The translations under genes and the position numbers were made by a program. Below, piece after piece: positions 1-7,888 of a DNA stretch of 64,000 nt. This DNA is from CAZNOG01 sp964574635. GTDB lineage: Bacteria; Bacteroidota; Bacteroidia; Flavobacteriales_D; Cryomorphaceae. Positions within the stretch are counted from its first letter, which is position 1; the number at the start of each line of letters is the position of its first letter. The notes under the pieces are model-generated. The model did no database searches. It was not told where the DNA came from and worked only from the letters and a program-made list of their open reading frames with translations. The stretch is taken from positions 77,020 through 141,019 of the forward strand of contig CAZNOG010000009.1 in the NCBI GenBank assembly GCA_964574635.1, written 5' to 3'.

Positions 1-35
1 GAATAAAAACAATAAACAGTCGGAACCGGAAAAAG

Positions 36-59
36 AAAAACCCCCTGAAAATCAGAGGG
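36..59 (-). terminator. Intrinsic terminator after tRNA-Glu
   Basis: Inverted arms at 41-48 and 52-59 with a short A-rich loop are preceded on the plus strand by an A-run at 36-40. Read on the minus strand this is a hairpin followed by a T-run, placed just downstream of the tRNA. One G-U pair lies in the stem. Confidence 0.6.
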
Positions 60-69
60 TCGTAGGTAG

Positions 70-141
70 TAGCCCGTAGGGGATTCGAACCCCTGCTACC
101 AGGATGAAAACCTGGCGTCCTAACCCCTAGACGAACGGGCC
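70..141 (-). tRNA. tRNA-Glu (TTC anticodon)
   Basis: The minus strand folds as a cloverleaf of 72 nt. The acceptor arm GGCCCGT pairs with ACGGGCT (terminal G-U), the anticodon stem CCAGG/CCTGG closes the 7-nt loop TTTTCAT with anticodon TTC, and the T arm carries the standard GGTTCGAATCC. Discriminator base is A. The 3' CCA is not encoded and must be added after transcription. Confidence 0.95.
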
Positions 142-217
142 GTGTGGGAATTAATCTCCCTTTGGGGCTGCAAATATACCACGAAAATCATACATACAAA
201 CCTTTTCGGCAAAAATC

Positions 218-946
218 TTAGAAGGTGGGGTCTTCATCGGATGTGGAGAACTGAAAACCAAGCCTTTTGCCGGTGCGCAAACTGATCATGCTCCTCATTT
301 CGGTGGCTTCGCGGAGGGTGATGATTTGCACGTCTGAATAGGGCGGCACGAAGAGATCGAAGGACAAGGTATCCATGACTATGGCGAGGATGACGTGGCG
401 CATGCACTTGGTAGTGAGCTCGGAATGGACGAAATCGTTGAACAGGTACCCGAGTTTTCGCTTGCCCTCGACGAAAAAGTGGTTCTCGCGGTTGACGAAG
501 AGGCGCGCGAGCATGTACCCCATGTCGCGATCGCGGCGGTAGCGCATGCTGTCGGCCAGAAAATTGTACACCTGTATGGTGCCGCAATAGCCCCGGCGAG
601 GGTCTTCCGACAGGTAATCGGACTTCCAGTAGTAGCTGTCTTCGGCGAACTTGAACACGTTGGTGTGCATGTAAAAGAGCAGCACGTCGCCCGCTACGGT
701 GAGCTGGCAGTAATTCTCGCCCACGTCTTCGTACTTCACCTCGAGGCGGGGATCGATCTCCGCCACCTTGCGCGTCCATTCTTCCGCAAGGGTCTTCAGT
801 ACGTCTTTCAACTCCCTGAAGCGCTCGATGGTCAACTCGTACACGTCGCGCTTTAGCACGGCTTGAGTGCGAATCCGCTCGAGTACCCTTCGTTCGAGGT
901 CTTTCAATTGGGGGCGTTCGTTCGACTTGGCGGGTTGCTTACTCAT
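218..946 (-). CDS. Conserved hypothetical protein next to proS
   Basis: A soluble 242-residue protein with no signal peptide or membrane segment. The first ~65 residues are charged and helical; the middle holds aromatic-rich stretches (HTNVFKFAEDSYYWKSDYL) and the rest is mixed alpha/beta. I do not recognise a catalytic motif, though the general look is that of uncharacterised cytoplasmic Bacteroidota proteins. It starts at the ATG at 946, 17 nt after the proS stop; a TTG seven codons upstream would overlap proS and is less likely. The spacing implies co-transcription with proS. Function unknown. Confidence 0.75.
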   Translation of the reverse strand: MSKQPAKSNERPQLKDLERRVLERIRTQAVLKRDVYELTIERFRELKDVLKTLAEEWTRKVAEIDPRLEVKYEDVGENYCQLTVAGDVLLFYMHTNVFKFAEDSYYWKSDYLSEDPRRGYCGTIQVYNFLADSMRYRRDRDMGYMLARLFVNRENHFFVEGKRKLGYLFNDFVHSELTTKCMRHVILAIVMDTLSFDLFVPPYSDVQIITLREATEMRSMISLRTGKRLGFQFSTSDEDPTF

Positions 947-963
947 GCTTGTGAACGTTGGGA

Positions 964-2439
964 TCAATAGGCGACCGCAAACAACACCCGTCTATTGGAA
1001 GGTTTTCCGGTAAAGATACATTTTCCTTCTTCGGCCTCCGCGTCGAGGGGGATGCACCGAATGGTGGCTTTGGTTTCTTTCTTGATGGCTTCTTCCGTCT
1101 CTGCTGTGCCGTCCCAGTGGGCCGACACGAATCCGCCCCGACCTTCGATGAGCTCTTTGAACTCCTCCCAGGTGTCGGCCCGGTGGGTGCCTTCTTCACG
1201 TCGCTTCAGCGCGCGTTGGAAGAGGTGGTCTTGGATGGTTTGCATCAGACCTTCGACGTGGTCAGCCGCGGCGTCGAAATCGACGAATTCCTTGCTCAGC
1301 GTATCCCTTCGGGCGATTTCGACCGTGCCCTTCTCCAAGTCACGGGGACCCATGGCGATGCGCACCGGCACGCCTTTCATTTCGTATTCGGCGAATTTCC
1401 AGCCCGGCTTCCTGTTGTCGTCGTCGTCGAACACCACTTTCAGTCCGCGCTTGCGCAATTCTTCCGTCAGAGGGTTCAACTTCGCCCTCAGTGCGTTCAA
1501 TTCCTCTTCGGTTTTGTAGATGGGCACGAGGGCCACTTGGATGGGTGCCAATTTCGGAGGCAACACCAAGCCGTTGTCGTCGCTGTGCACCATGATCAGG
1601 GCCCCCATGAGTCGGGTGGATACCCCCCAACTGGTGGCCCATACAAATTCCTCACCCCCCTCTTTCGTGGCGAAGGTGACGTCGAAGGCCTTGGCGAAAT
1701 TCTGTCCGAGAAAGTGGGAAGTACCCGCTTGTAGGGCTTTTCCGTCTTGCATCAGCGCTTCGATGCAGTAGGTTTCCAGGGCGCCCGCGAAGCGTTCGGA
1801 AGGGGTTTTCACACCTTTGATCACCGGCATGGCCATCCAGTTCTCGGCAAAATCGGCGTAGACGTCGAGCATGCGCTCGGCTTCTTCGATGGCTTCTTCT
1901 TTGGTGGCGTGGGCGGTATGGCCTTCTTGCCAGAGGAATTCGGCGGTGCGTAGGAACAGGCGGGTGCGCATTTCCCACCGCACCACGTTGGCCCACTGGT
2001 TGATGAGCAGAGGCAGGTCACGGTAGCTGCGGATCCAGTTCTTATAGGTGTTCCAAATGATGGTTTCCGAAGTGGGGCGCACGATGAGTTCTTCCTCGAG
2101 TTTGGCCGACTCGTCGACGACAATTTTTCCGGTCTCCTCGTCGTTCTTCAAGCGGTAATGAGTGACCACCGCACACTCTTTCGCAAACCCTTCCACGTGG
2201 CTGGCTTCTCGGCTGAAATACGATTTGGGGATGAAGAGGGGGAAGTACGCGTTGACGTGCCCCGTTTCCTTGAACATGGCGTCCAGCGCCGACTGCATTT
2301 TCTCCCAGACGGCGTACCCGTGGGGCTTGATGACCATGCAGCCCCGCACCTCGGAATGTTCCGCCAAATCGGCTTTGATTACCAACTCGTTGTACCAAGC
2401 GGAATAATTTTCTTCGCGTCGTGATAGTTTTTTGCTCAT
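964..2439 (-). CDS. proS: Prolyl-tRNA synthetase, archaeal/eukaryal type
   Basis: Charges tRNA-Pro with proline in the cytoplasm. Class II motifs are visible: motif 2 around VRWEMRTRLFLRTAEFLWQEGH, and motif 3 around SWGVSTRLMGALIMVHSDD, followed by an anticodon-binding domain (QVALVPIYKTEEE onward) and the C-terminal zinc-binding-like extension ending in a hydrophobic ...VAY tail. This layout, without the bacterial editing insertion, is the shorter ProS type common in Bacteroidota. The ATG at 2439 (MSKKLSRREENYSAWYNELV) is chosen because 19 further upstream codons read as non-conserved leader. Length 491 aa fits the family. It is followed closely by a small hypothetical gene. Confidence 0.95.
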   Translation of the reverse strand: MSKKLSRREENYSAWYNELVIKADLAEHSEVRGCMVIKPHGYAVWEKMQSALDAMFKETGHVNAYFPLFIPKSYFSREASHVEGFAKECAVVTHYRLKNDEETGKIVVDESAKLEEELIVRPTSETIIWNTYKNWIRSYRDLPLLINQWANVVRWEMRTRLFLRTAEFLWQEGHTAHATKEEAIEEAERMLDVYADFAENWMAMPVIKGVKTPSERFAGALETYCIEALMQDGKALQAGTSHFLGQNFAKAFDVTFATKEGGEEFVWATSWGVSTRLMGALIMVHSDDNGLVLPPKLAPIQVALVPIYKTEEELNALRAKLNPLTEELRKRGLKVVFDDDDNRKPGWKFAEYEMKGVPVRIAMGPRDLEKGTVEIARRDTLSKEFVDFDAAADHVEGLMQTIQDHLFQRALKRREEGTHRADTWEEFKELIEGRGGFVSAHWDGTAETEEAIKKETKATIRCIPLDAEAEEGKCIFTGKPSNRRVLFAVAY

Positions 2440-2565
2440 AATGGTTTTTGGAATGGTATTTGCAACTCCTGCGGTGAACCGACCTTGCATCGACAAAAGG
2501 AATTGCCGGGTCGAAAGTAAAGTTTTTTAACTTTATCACAGAATAATCCAGAAGGGAGGTAGATC

Positions 2566-3933
2566 ATGAAGACCGTAAAAAACACACTGTACACGCTGGC
2601 CGCCATCGCGGTGCTCGCTTCTTGTTCCAGCAACAAGGACTTGGCGTATCTCGACGAGTACGACGACTTGTACTATACGGGCACCGAGCGCGTGGAAAGC
2701 AAGCCCGCACAAACTGAATTTACCGGCGACGACGGCTCGCCGGAATCCGCGTATTATGGAAACAGCGGATACAACGAAGGGCCATCCGACGCGGAACCCA
2801 TCGAGGAAACCGACGGCGAAGCATATTACGACCCCGACTACGCACGACGCATCGAAAACTTCCACCGCAGCGACGATTCGGATTACATCTACGATCGCGC
2901 GTACGGTTCCTCGCCCCGCCTGAGCCTGAACTTCGGGTACAGCTCCTTCGGACCGGGATGGGGAATGGGCTTCTCCTACGGTTACGGCAACTGCTTCGGG
3001 TGCTACACCAGCCCCTGGTATACGCCTTACTACTACAGAGCCCCCTTCATGTGGAGGTACTCCTTCTACTACAGCCCCTTCTATTACCGATACCGATTCT
3101 ATGACCCTTGGGCGCCGTTCGGATACGCCTACTACCCGTACTCCTATCCCTACTACGCTTATCCGGGTTATGGATACCACCCGGGATGGGGATACCCCTA
3201 TTACGGCAGCGACTACGGTTACCACAGCAACGTGGAGTACACCCCGCGTGAAGATTCCTACAGCGGTTCCCGGGGCGGAGTAGTGCGCACAGGTGATCGT
3301 GGCGGAGTAGTGGATGGCCCGAAGGACACGAATTCCCAACGCGCGAGGGACGGTAGAACCGTACGTGAAAGGCCGGTCGACGCACAACAAACCGAATCGC
3401 AAAGCCCGACGACGGAGCGTGAGCGCGAGACTCGCCAAAGGCCTACGGGCACACGTGACTCAAACGTTTCACCCCGGAACGATTATTATTACGACGCCGG
3501 TGAACGAGACCGCGTGATCCGCTCCCGAGGCGACGTGGATCGTACACCGTCGAACACCCGGGATACGCGTGGAGTAACCACTCCGCCGACCCGAAGGTCG
3601 ACGCCCGCAACGCGTCCCCGAAGCCCCGAGCCAACCACTTCACCGTACACCCGCCAAAGGTCGCGTGAAGTACCGAGCACCCGTCCACGACCCGCACCCG
3701 AAACGCGTCCCCGCACGGCCCCCACTCAGCGACCGAGCAGAACGGCCCCGACCAGAACGGCACCGAGTAGAACTGCCCCGACAAGAACGGCACCGAGCCG
3801 CAATTACTCGACGCCTCCTTCCATGCAGAGAAGCTCACCCTCGAGAACTCCCTCGGTATCGCCGTCACCTTCAAGAAGCTCGGGCGGTTCCGGACGAAGT
3901 TCGTCACCGACCAGAGCTCCGAGGAGCAGATAA
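2566..3933 (+). CDS. Tyr/Pro-rich lipoprotein with Arg/Thr/Pro repeat tail
   Basis: A 455-residue envelope protein of unknown function. It begins with a lipoprotein signal ending in the lipobox LASC (Cys at about residue 20), followed by an acidic segment. Residues ~115-225 are extremely rich in Tyr, Pro and Gly in YPY/PYY-type patterns, and the C-terminal third is a basic, disordered Arg-Thr-Pro-Ser region including repeats of RTAPTRTAPS. The composition suggests an outer-membrane or surface-attached, non-globular protein. It stands alone between divergent proS and a downstream porin; a GC-rich hairpin follows its stop. No homologue recognised. Confidence 0.8.
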   Translation: MKTVKNTLYTLAAIAVLASCSSNKDLAYLDEYDDLYYTGTERVESKPAQTEFTGDDGSPESAYYGNSGYNEGPSDAEPIEETDGEAYYDPDYARRIENFHRSDDSDYIYDRAYGSSPRLSLNFGYSSFGPGWGMGFSYGYGNCFGCYTSPWYTPYYYRAPFMWRYSFYYSPFYYRYRFYDPWAPFGYAYYPYSYPYYAYPGYGYHPGWGYPYYGSDYGYHSNVEYTPREDSYSGSRGGVVRTGDRGGVVDGPKDTNSQRARDGRTVRERPVDAQQTESQSPTTERERETRQRPTGTRDSNVSPRNDYYYDAGERDRVIRSRGDVDRTPSNTRDTRGVTTPPTRRSTPATRPRSPEPTTSPYTRQRSREVPSTRPRPAPETRPRTAPTQRPSRTAPTRTAPSRTAPTRTAPSRNYSTPPSMQRSSPSRTPSVSPSPSRSSGGSGRSSSPTRAPRSR

Positions 3934-3947
3934 TCGCCTGCGTACAT

Positions 3948-3979
3948 CGGCGGTGAAGGGCCCGCCCCTCACCGCCGGT
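3948..3979 (+). terminator. GC-rich hairpin after the lipoprotein gene
   Basis: Arms GGCGGTGAAGGG and CCCTCACCGCC (about 3949-3960 and 3967-3978) form a stable stem 15 bases after the stop at 3933. There is no T-run, so it may be a weak or Rho-assisted terminator or an mRNA-stabilising 3' structure. Confidence 0.4.
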
Positions 3980-4116
3980 AGACGCCCGCAACTCGGGAAT
4001 TCGGCGGCGGAATGGATTGAGCGGATGCGGTCGATCGAGGACGGCTCCGCTCAAATCACGGGCCCGGCACGCGGTACGAAAGCGAGAAAAACCACACACA
4101 CTCAACCCTTATTGAC

Positions 4117-5577
4117 ATGAAACGACCTGCGCTCCTTCTCTTATTCGCCTTCCTGTGCACGGGGGGATTGTTCGCACAAAACGACGCAGACGTAAGTCGC
4201 TATACACACAATCCCGTACTCGGCACCGCGAGGTTCAACGCCTTGGGCGGAGCCTTCGGCGCCTTGGGTGGCGACATGACTTCCCTGCACATCAACCCCG
4301 CCGGAGTGGGAGTCTACCGCTTCGGCGAATTGTCGGTCAGTCCCGGATTGGAAATGAACTCCATCACGGGCAAAATCGGCTCGATGAACAACGAGGAACT
4401 GACCGTGAAACCGGTCATAAACAACATCGGGTTCGTCTTGGTCAACGAAGTGAATTCCAACCCCAACTGGAGGTCGATCAACTTCGCGGTTTCTTACAAC
4501 CGGCTCAACACCTTCAACGATAAACTCGGCCTGCACGACAACTTGGCGAGCCAGTGGTCTCTGAGCCACGACTTCGCGAGTGACGCAAATGGGTATTTGT
4601 TGAGCGAATTGAGCGATTACAACACCGGACTGGCTTGGGACACCCACCTCATCGACAGCGTAGCCCCCTATCAATACGAATCTTACGTGCCTTCGGGCAT
4701 CGGCGTCGATCAGGATCAAACGATCGAAAGGAGCGGCCGCTTGGCGGAAACCAGCATCACCGTGGGGGCCAATTACCTCGACAAATTGTACATCGGTGCA
4801 GGCATTGGTTTCCAGACCGCCGAATTCAAAGAAATCGCCCGTACCACCGAAACACCCGACCCCAACGCGGGATTGGATCTCGTGGACTACACGTTTACCG
4901 AGCGATTGCACGCCCAAGGGGTCGGGGTCAACTTCAAACTCGGGTTGATTTACCGCGCCACCGACTACATCAGACTCGGGGGATCCGTGCAAACGCCCAC
5001 CGTGTTTTCCATGTCCGACAGCTACTCCACCTCAGTCTCCACCAGTTGGATCGATCCCACCGAAATCATCGCTTCGGATAGCCCCAACAGCTATTTCGAG
5101 TATCGGGTGCGCACTCCTTGGAGGTTAATGTTCGGAGCGGCGGGGGTGATCGGCGACAAAGCCATCGTCACCGCGCAGTACGAACGCGTGGATTTCACAG
5201 GCGGCGAGTTGCGCAATACCGGAACCGGAAAAGCCGATTTCTCCTTCGCCAACCGCACTTTGAAGAGGGACTACCGCAGCGCCGACATCGTGAGGACGGG
5301 ATTGGAATACCGCTTGACCAAAACCTTCTCGGCACGCGCCGGGTTCGCGTACTTCTCCAACCCCATCGAAGTGCACCGAGAGTGGTACGACGGCCTCGAG
5401 CTCAACCGCCTCGATTACAGCTTCGGTCTGGGCTACAGGGGCGCCGGTTGGAACATCGATGCCGCCTACCGCTTGGCGACCTTCGAAGAACCCACCACCA
5501 TCTCCCGCTTTTCCAACCTCGCCGTCGTGCAAAACCAGCTCTCGTCCGTGGTACTCACCTTGGGATTCCGAATGTAA
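4117..5577 (+). CDS. OmpP1/FadL/TodX-family outer-membrane transport protein
   Basis: Predicted 486-residue outer-membrane beta-barrel that would move hydrophobic small molecules across the outer membrane. It has an N-terminal signal peptide ending near LFAQ, followed by the family's typical N-terminal hatch sequence (NALGGAFGALGGDMTSLHINPAGVG), then alternating amphipathic strands with aromatic girdles and a final strand ending ...LTLGFRM. Such proteins in Bacteroidota are often annotated as hemin receptors or transporters, but the substrate cannot be read from sequence. It follows the lipoprotein gene by ~180 bp on the same strand and may have its own promoter. Confidence 0.85.
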   Translation: MKRPALLLLFAFLCTGGLFAQNDADVSRYTHNPVLGTARFNALGGAFGALGGDMTSLHINPAGVGVYRFGELSVSPGLEMNSITGKIGSMNNEELTVKPVINNIGFVLVNEVNSNPNWRSINFAVSYNRLNTFNDKLGLHDNLASQWSLSHDFASDANGYLLSELSDYNTGLAWDTHLIDSVAPYQYESYVPSGIGVDQDQTIERSGRLAETSITVGANYLDKLYIGAGIGFQTAEFKEIARTTETPDPNAGLDLVDYTFTERLHAQGVGVNFKLGLIYRATDYIRLGGSVQTPTVFSMSDSYSTSVSTSWIDPTEIIASDSPNSYFEYRVRTPWRLMFGAAGVIGDKAIVTAQYERVDFTGGELRNTGTGKADFSFANRTLKRDYRSADIVRTGLEYRLTKTFSARAGFAYFSNPIEVHREWYDGLELNRLDYSFGLGYRGAGWNIDAAYRLATFEEPTTISRFSNLAVVQNQLSSVVLTLGFRM

Positions 5578-5862
5578 GGTCGTAGGTTTTTGGGCGCGCC
5601 CCCGATGACCCCCGTCGGTTCGTTGTGCCACTGCCCCGACGTCTATCCCCGTCTTTCCATTCCACTATCGGGGTCGGGTCGTCCGCTGTATCTTCCGTGC
5701 TTTTCGCGGGGTCGGCACGCCGTTTCGGGGGCTCACGATCGCCCCGCCCCGTCGGCCGTCCCGGGCGAGAAAAGCACGGAAGGATGCCGCTACCGCCCCT
5801 CGCGCAAATCCCGACCCGAGGCAACCTCAACGACGGCCATGTGGCTCCCGAATTCGGTCAGA
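5578..5862. other. Non-coding GC-rich spacer with long inverted repeat
   Basis: No convincing gene. It contains a 14-bp perfect inverted repeat, CTTCCGTGCTTTTC at 5692-5705 and its complement at 5769-5782, surrounding a smaller G-run/C-run hairpin (around 5728-5748). The short open frames here have no plausible composition or context. Confidence 0.6.
5692..5782. repeat. Nested inverted repeat (~90 bp hairpin element)
   Basis: Perfect 14-bp outer arms at 5692-5705 and 5769-5782 extend with a bulge into GC-rich bases. A second, shorter G/C hairpin lies inside. It sits between convergent genes but is not positioned as the terminator of either. Confidence 0.6.
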
Positions 5863-5891
5863 CAAAAAAAAGAGCGGCACTCGGCCGCTCT
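5863..5891 (-). terminator. Intrinsic terminator of the CdsZ-like gene
   Basis: Arms AGAGCGGC (5871-5878) and GCCGCTCT (5884-5891) with an A-run at 5863-5870, giving a hairpin plus T-run on the minus strand 27 bases after the stop of the gene at 5918. The plus-strand reading is followed by only scattered Ts. Confidence 0.8.
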
Positions 5892-5917
5892 GATACTTTT
5901 TGTTTGTGGAATGCGAA

Positions 5918-6715
5918 TTACTTCGCCGACTTTTCAAACAGGGCTTCCATTTTCTCCCGCTCTTCGTTGGCCAGTTCAGAATCCACCAAGACCCGTCCAC
6001 TGTGCTCGTCCACGATGATCTTCTGCCGCGCCGCCACGTCGAGTTGTCTTTGCGGGGGAATTTTGATGTACGATCCCGCGGATGCTTCCCGATCGATGGG
6101 CACCACGGCCAGACCGTTCTTGGATCCTCCGCGGATGCGTTCGTAGGCTTTCACGAGGCGGTCGTCGATTTGGGCTTTGGCCTCTTCAGACATTTTCAAC
6201 AGCGTCTTCTCTTCCTTCTCCGTTTCACTCACGATGTCATCCAATTCCTTGCGCTTGGCTTCCAAATCATTTTTGCGGCTCTCCAACAGCTCTGAAGTTT
6301 CTTCCAGCACGGAGCTCTTGGCTTCGATCTGCGCTTTGAATTCTTTGATGCGCTTCTCCGCCAGTTTTATCTCCAAGTCTTGATATTCGATTTCTTTGTT
6401 GAGCGACTCAAACTCGCGGTTGTTTCTCACGTTGTCTTGTTGCTCCTTGTATTTCTTGATCAGCGCTTTAGATTCGGTAATGGAGTTTTTGTTGTTGGTG
6501 ATCGACGTTTCCAACTCCTCGCTCTCGCCCTTCAATTTGTTGTAGCGGGTTTCCAAGCCTTCGATTTCGTCTTCGAGATCCTGCACTTCAAAGGGCAATT
6601 CGCCTCGTACTGTGCGAATCTTGTCGATGCGTGAATCTATGAGCTGGAGGCGGTACAGCGCCCTCAATTTATCTTCTGTGGATACTGTGGATTTCTTTGC
6701 TTTCGTAGCGGCCAT
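5918..6715 (-). CDS. CdsZ-like (COG1579) coiled-coil protein lacking zinc-ribbon cysteines
   Basis: A 265-residue cytoplasmic protein of the C4-zinc-ribbon coiled-coil family. Residues ~35-195 form a long antiparallel coiled coil with the family phrase QDNVRNNREFESLNKEIEYQ; residues 196-245 match the normally zinc-binding tail (NGLAVVPIDRE..., IKIPPQRQLD, EHSGRVLVD). Family members have two CxxC-like pairs here. In this protein the equivalent residues are S212, S215, D236 and S239, and there is no cysteine anywhere. The fold is evidently kept while the metal site is gone. A short basic N-terminus (MAATKAKKST) precedes the coil. It is followed by a terminator and preceded, same strand, by the Nif3 gene 18 bp away, so the two are probably co-transcribed. 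Confidence 0.9.
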   Translation of the reverse strand: MAATKAKKSTVSTEDKLRALYRLQLIDSRIDKIRTVRGELPFEVQDLEDEIEGLETRYNKLKGESEELETSITNNKNSITESKALIKKYKEQQDNVRNNREFESLNKEIEYQDLEIKLAEKRIKEFKAQIEAKSSVLEETSELLESRKNDLEAKRKELDDIVSETEKEEKTLLKMSEEAKAQIDDRLVKAYERIRGGSKNGLAVVPIDREASAGSYIKIPPQRQLDVAARQKIIVDEHSGRVLVDSELANEEREKMEALFEKSAK

Positions 6716-6733
6716 GGTCGGAATTTCAATTAT

Positions 6734-7831
6734 TTAGATGTAGTGAATCGGATTTGTATTCACTTCTGTCAAATGGGTTGCAAAATTACTAAATTTTCCT
6801 CGTAAGATTTCAACCAATAATTCCGAAGTAAACCTTTCGCTTTCATGGTGTCCGATATCGATGATGGCGGGCGACCCGTCGGTGTCGAAAAAGTCGTGGT
6901 ACTTGTAATCGCCCGTAACGAACACATCCGCCCCGGCGGCTTTCGCCGCTTGAAACAAAAAGCTGCCCGATCCTCCGCACAGGGCCACGCGGCTCACTTT
7001 TTCCTTCCGCGCCGGCGTGTAGCGAATCGCTTGCAATTCCATGGTTTTCTTCAAATGGTGGAGGAAGTCGACAAACCCCATGGGTTCGGGGAGTTCACCC
7101 ACCATTCCCGAGCCTACGGTTTGATTTTCGTTTTCCAAGGCGTGCAGGTAGTAGGCCACTTCCTCGTACGGGTGAGCCGTGCGCAAGGCGCGCATTACGG
7201 CATCGGTCAATTGGGCGGGAAACATGATCTCCACCCGCGTTTCGGGTTCTTCGTGCGGTTTGGCCACGTGGCCGATGGTCGGGTTGGCGCCTTCTTCGGG
7301 CGTAAAGGTTCCTGTGCCTTCGAGGTTGAAGCTGCACCCGGAATAATTGCCGATGACTCCCGCACCCACTTTGAAAATCTCCCCCCGCACCGCCTCGGCG
7401 TGTTCGTGGGGAACGAAAAACACGAGTTTCATCAGCACGTTGCGCTTGGGCGCCAAAATGCGCGTGTCTTTCAAACCGATGCGCCGAGCGAACATTCCGT
7501 TGACGCCCTCGGGCACATTGTCCAAGTTGGTGTGGATGGCGTACACGGCTATGTCGTGTTTTATCGCTTTGGCGGCCGTGCGCTGCACGTAGTTTTCTCC
7601 CACCAGGCGCTTCAGCCCGGAAAAGATCAACGGATGGTGACTCACCACCAGGTTGCACCCCTTGGCGATGGCCTCGTCGATGACCTCTTCCGTACAGTCG
7701 AGGCTTACCACCACTCCGCTCACTTCGGCTTCGGCATCGCCGATGAGCAGCCCCACGTTGTCGTACGACTCCGCATACGCCTTGGGAGCCATGTTTTCCA
7801 AAAACCGCGCGATGTCCTTTATTTGTACCAT
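6734..7831 (-). CDS. Nif3-like dinuclear metal-centre protein (YbgI/YqfO type)
   Basis: A 365-residue protein of the Nif3 family, which forms hexameric toroids with a dimetal site per subunit; related proteins have been linked to GTP cyclohydrolase-like and metal-handling roles, but the substrate is unsettled. The metal ligands are visible: SHHPLIF (H65-H66), the HTNLD motif after AVYAI, and near the C-terminus GHHESE. The central ~130-residue insertion (residues ~125-230, PII-like, starting around NVLMKLVFFVP) is the long form of the family. The start is the ATG at 7831 (MVQIKDIARFLENMAPKAYAESYDN); the frame remains open upstream only across the lpxK gene. Divergent from lpxK. Confidence 0.93.
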   Translation of the reverse strand: MVQIKDIARFLENMAPKAYAESYDNVGLLIGDAEAEVSGVVVSLDCTEEVIDEAIAKGCNLVVSHHPLIFSGLKRLVGENYVQRTAAKAIKHDIAVYAIHTNLDNVPEGVNGMFARRIGLKDTRILAPKRNVLMKLVFFVPHEHAEAVRGEIFKVGAGVIGNYSGCSFNLEGTGTFTPEEGANPTIGHVAKPHEEPETRVEIMFPAQLTDAVMRALRTAHPYEEVAYYLHALENENQTVGSGMVGELPEPMGFVDFLHHLKKTMELQAIRYTPARKEKVSRVALCGGSGSFLFQAAKAAGADVFVTGDYKYHDFFDTDGSPAIIDIGHHESERFTSELLVEILRGKFSNFATHLTEVNTNPIHYI

Positions 7832-7876
7832 GTTCCGTCGAATTACTGAAATTTGCTGATTTTGCACCTGAACAAG

Positions 7877-7884
7877 CAAAGCTA
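7877..7884 (-). promoter_or_regulatory. Possible Bacteroidota -7 element for the Nif3 gene
   Basis: On the minus strand these bases read TAGCTTTG, matching the TAnnTTTG -7 consensus, 46 bases upstream of the Nif3 ATG. No good TTG -33 element is visible at the expected spacing, so this is tentative. Confidence 0.3.
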
Positions 7885-7888
7885 AGGA

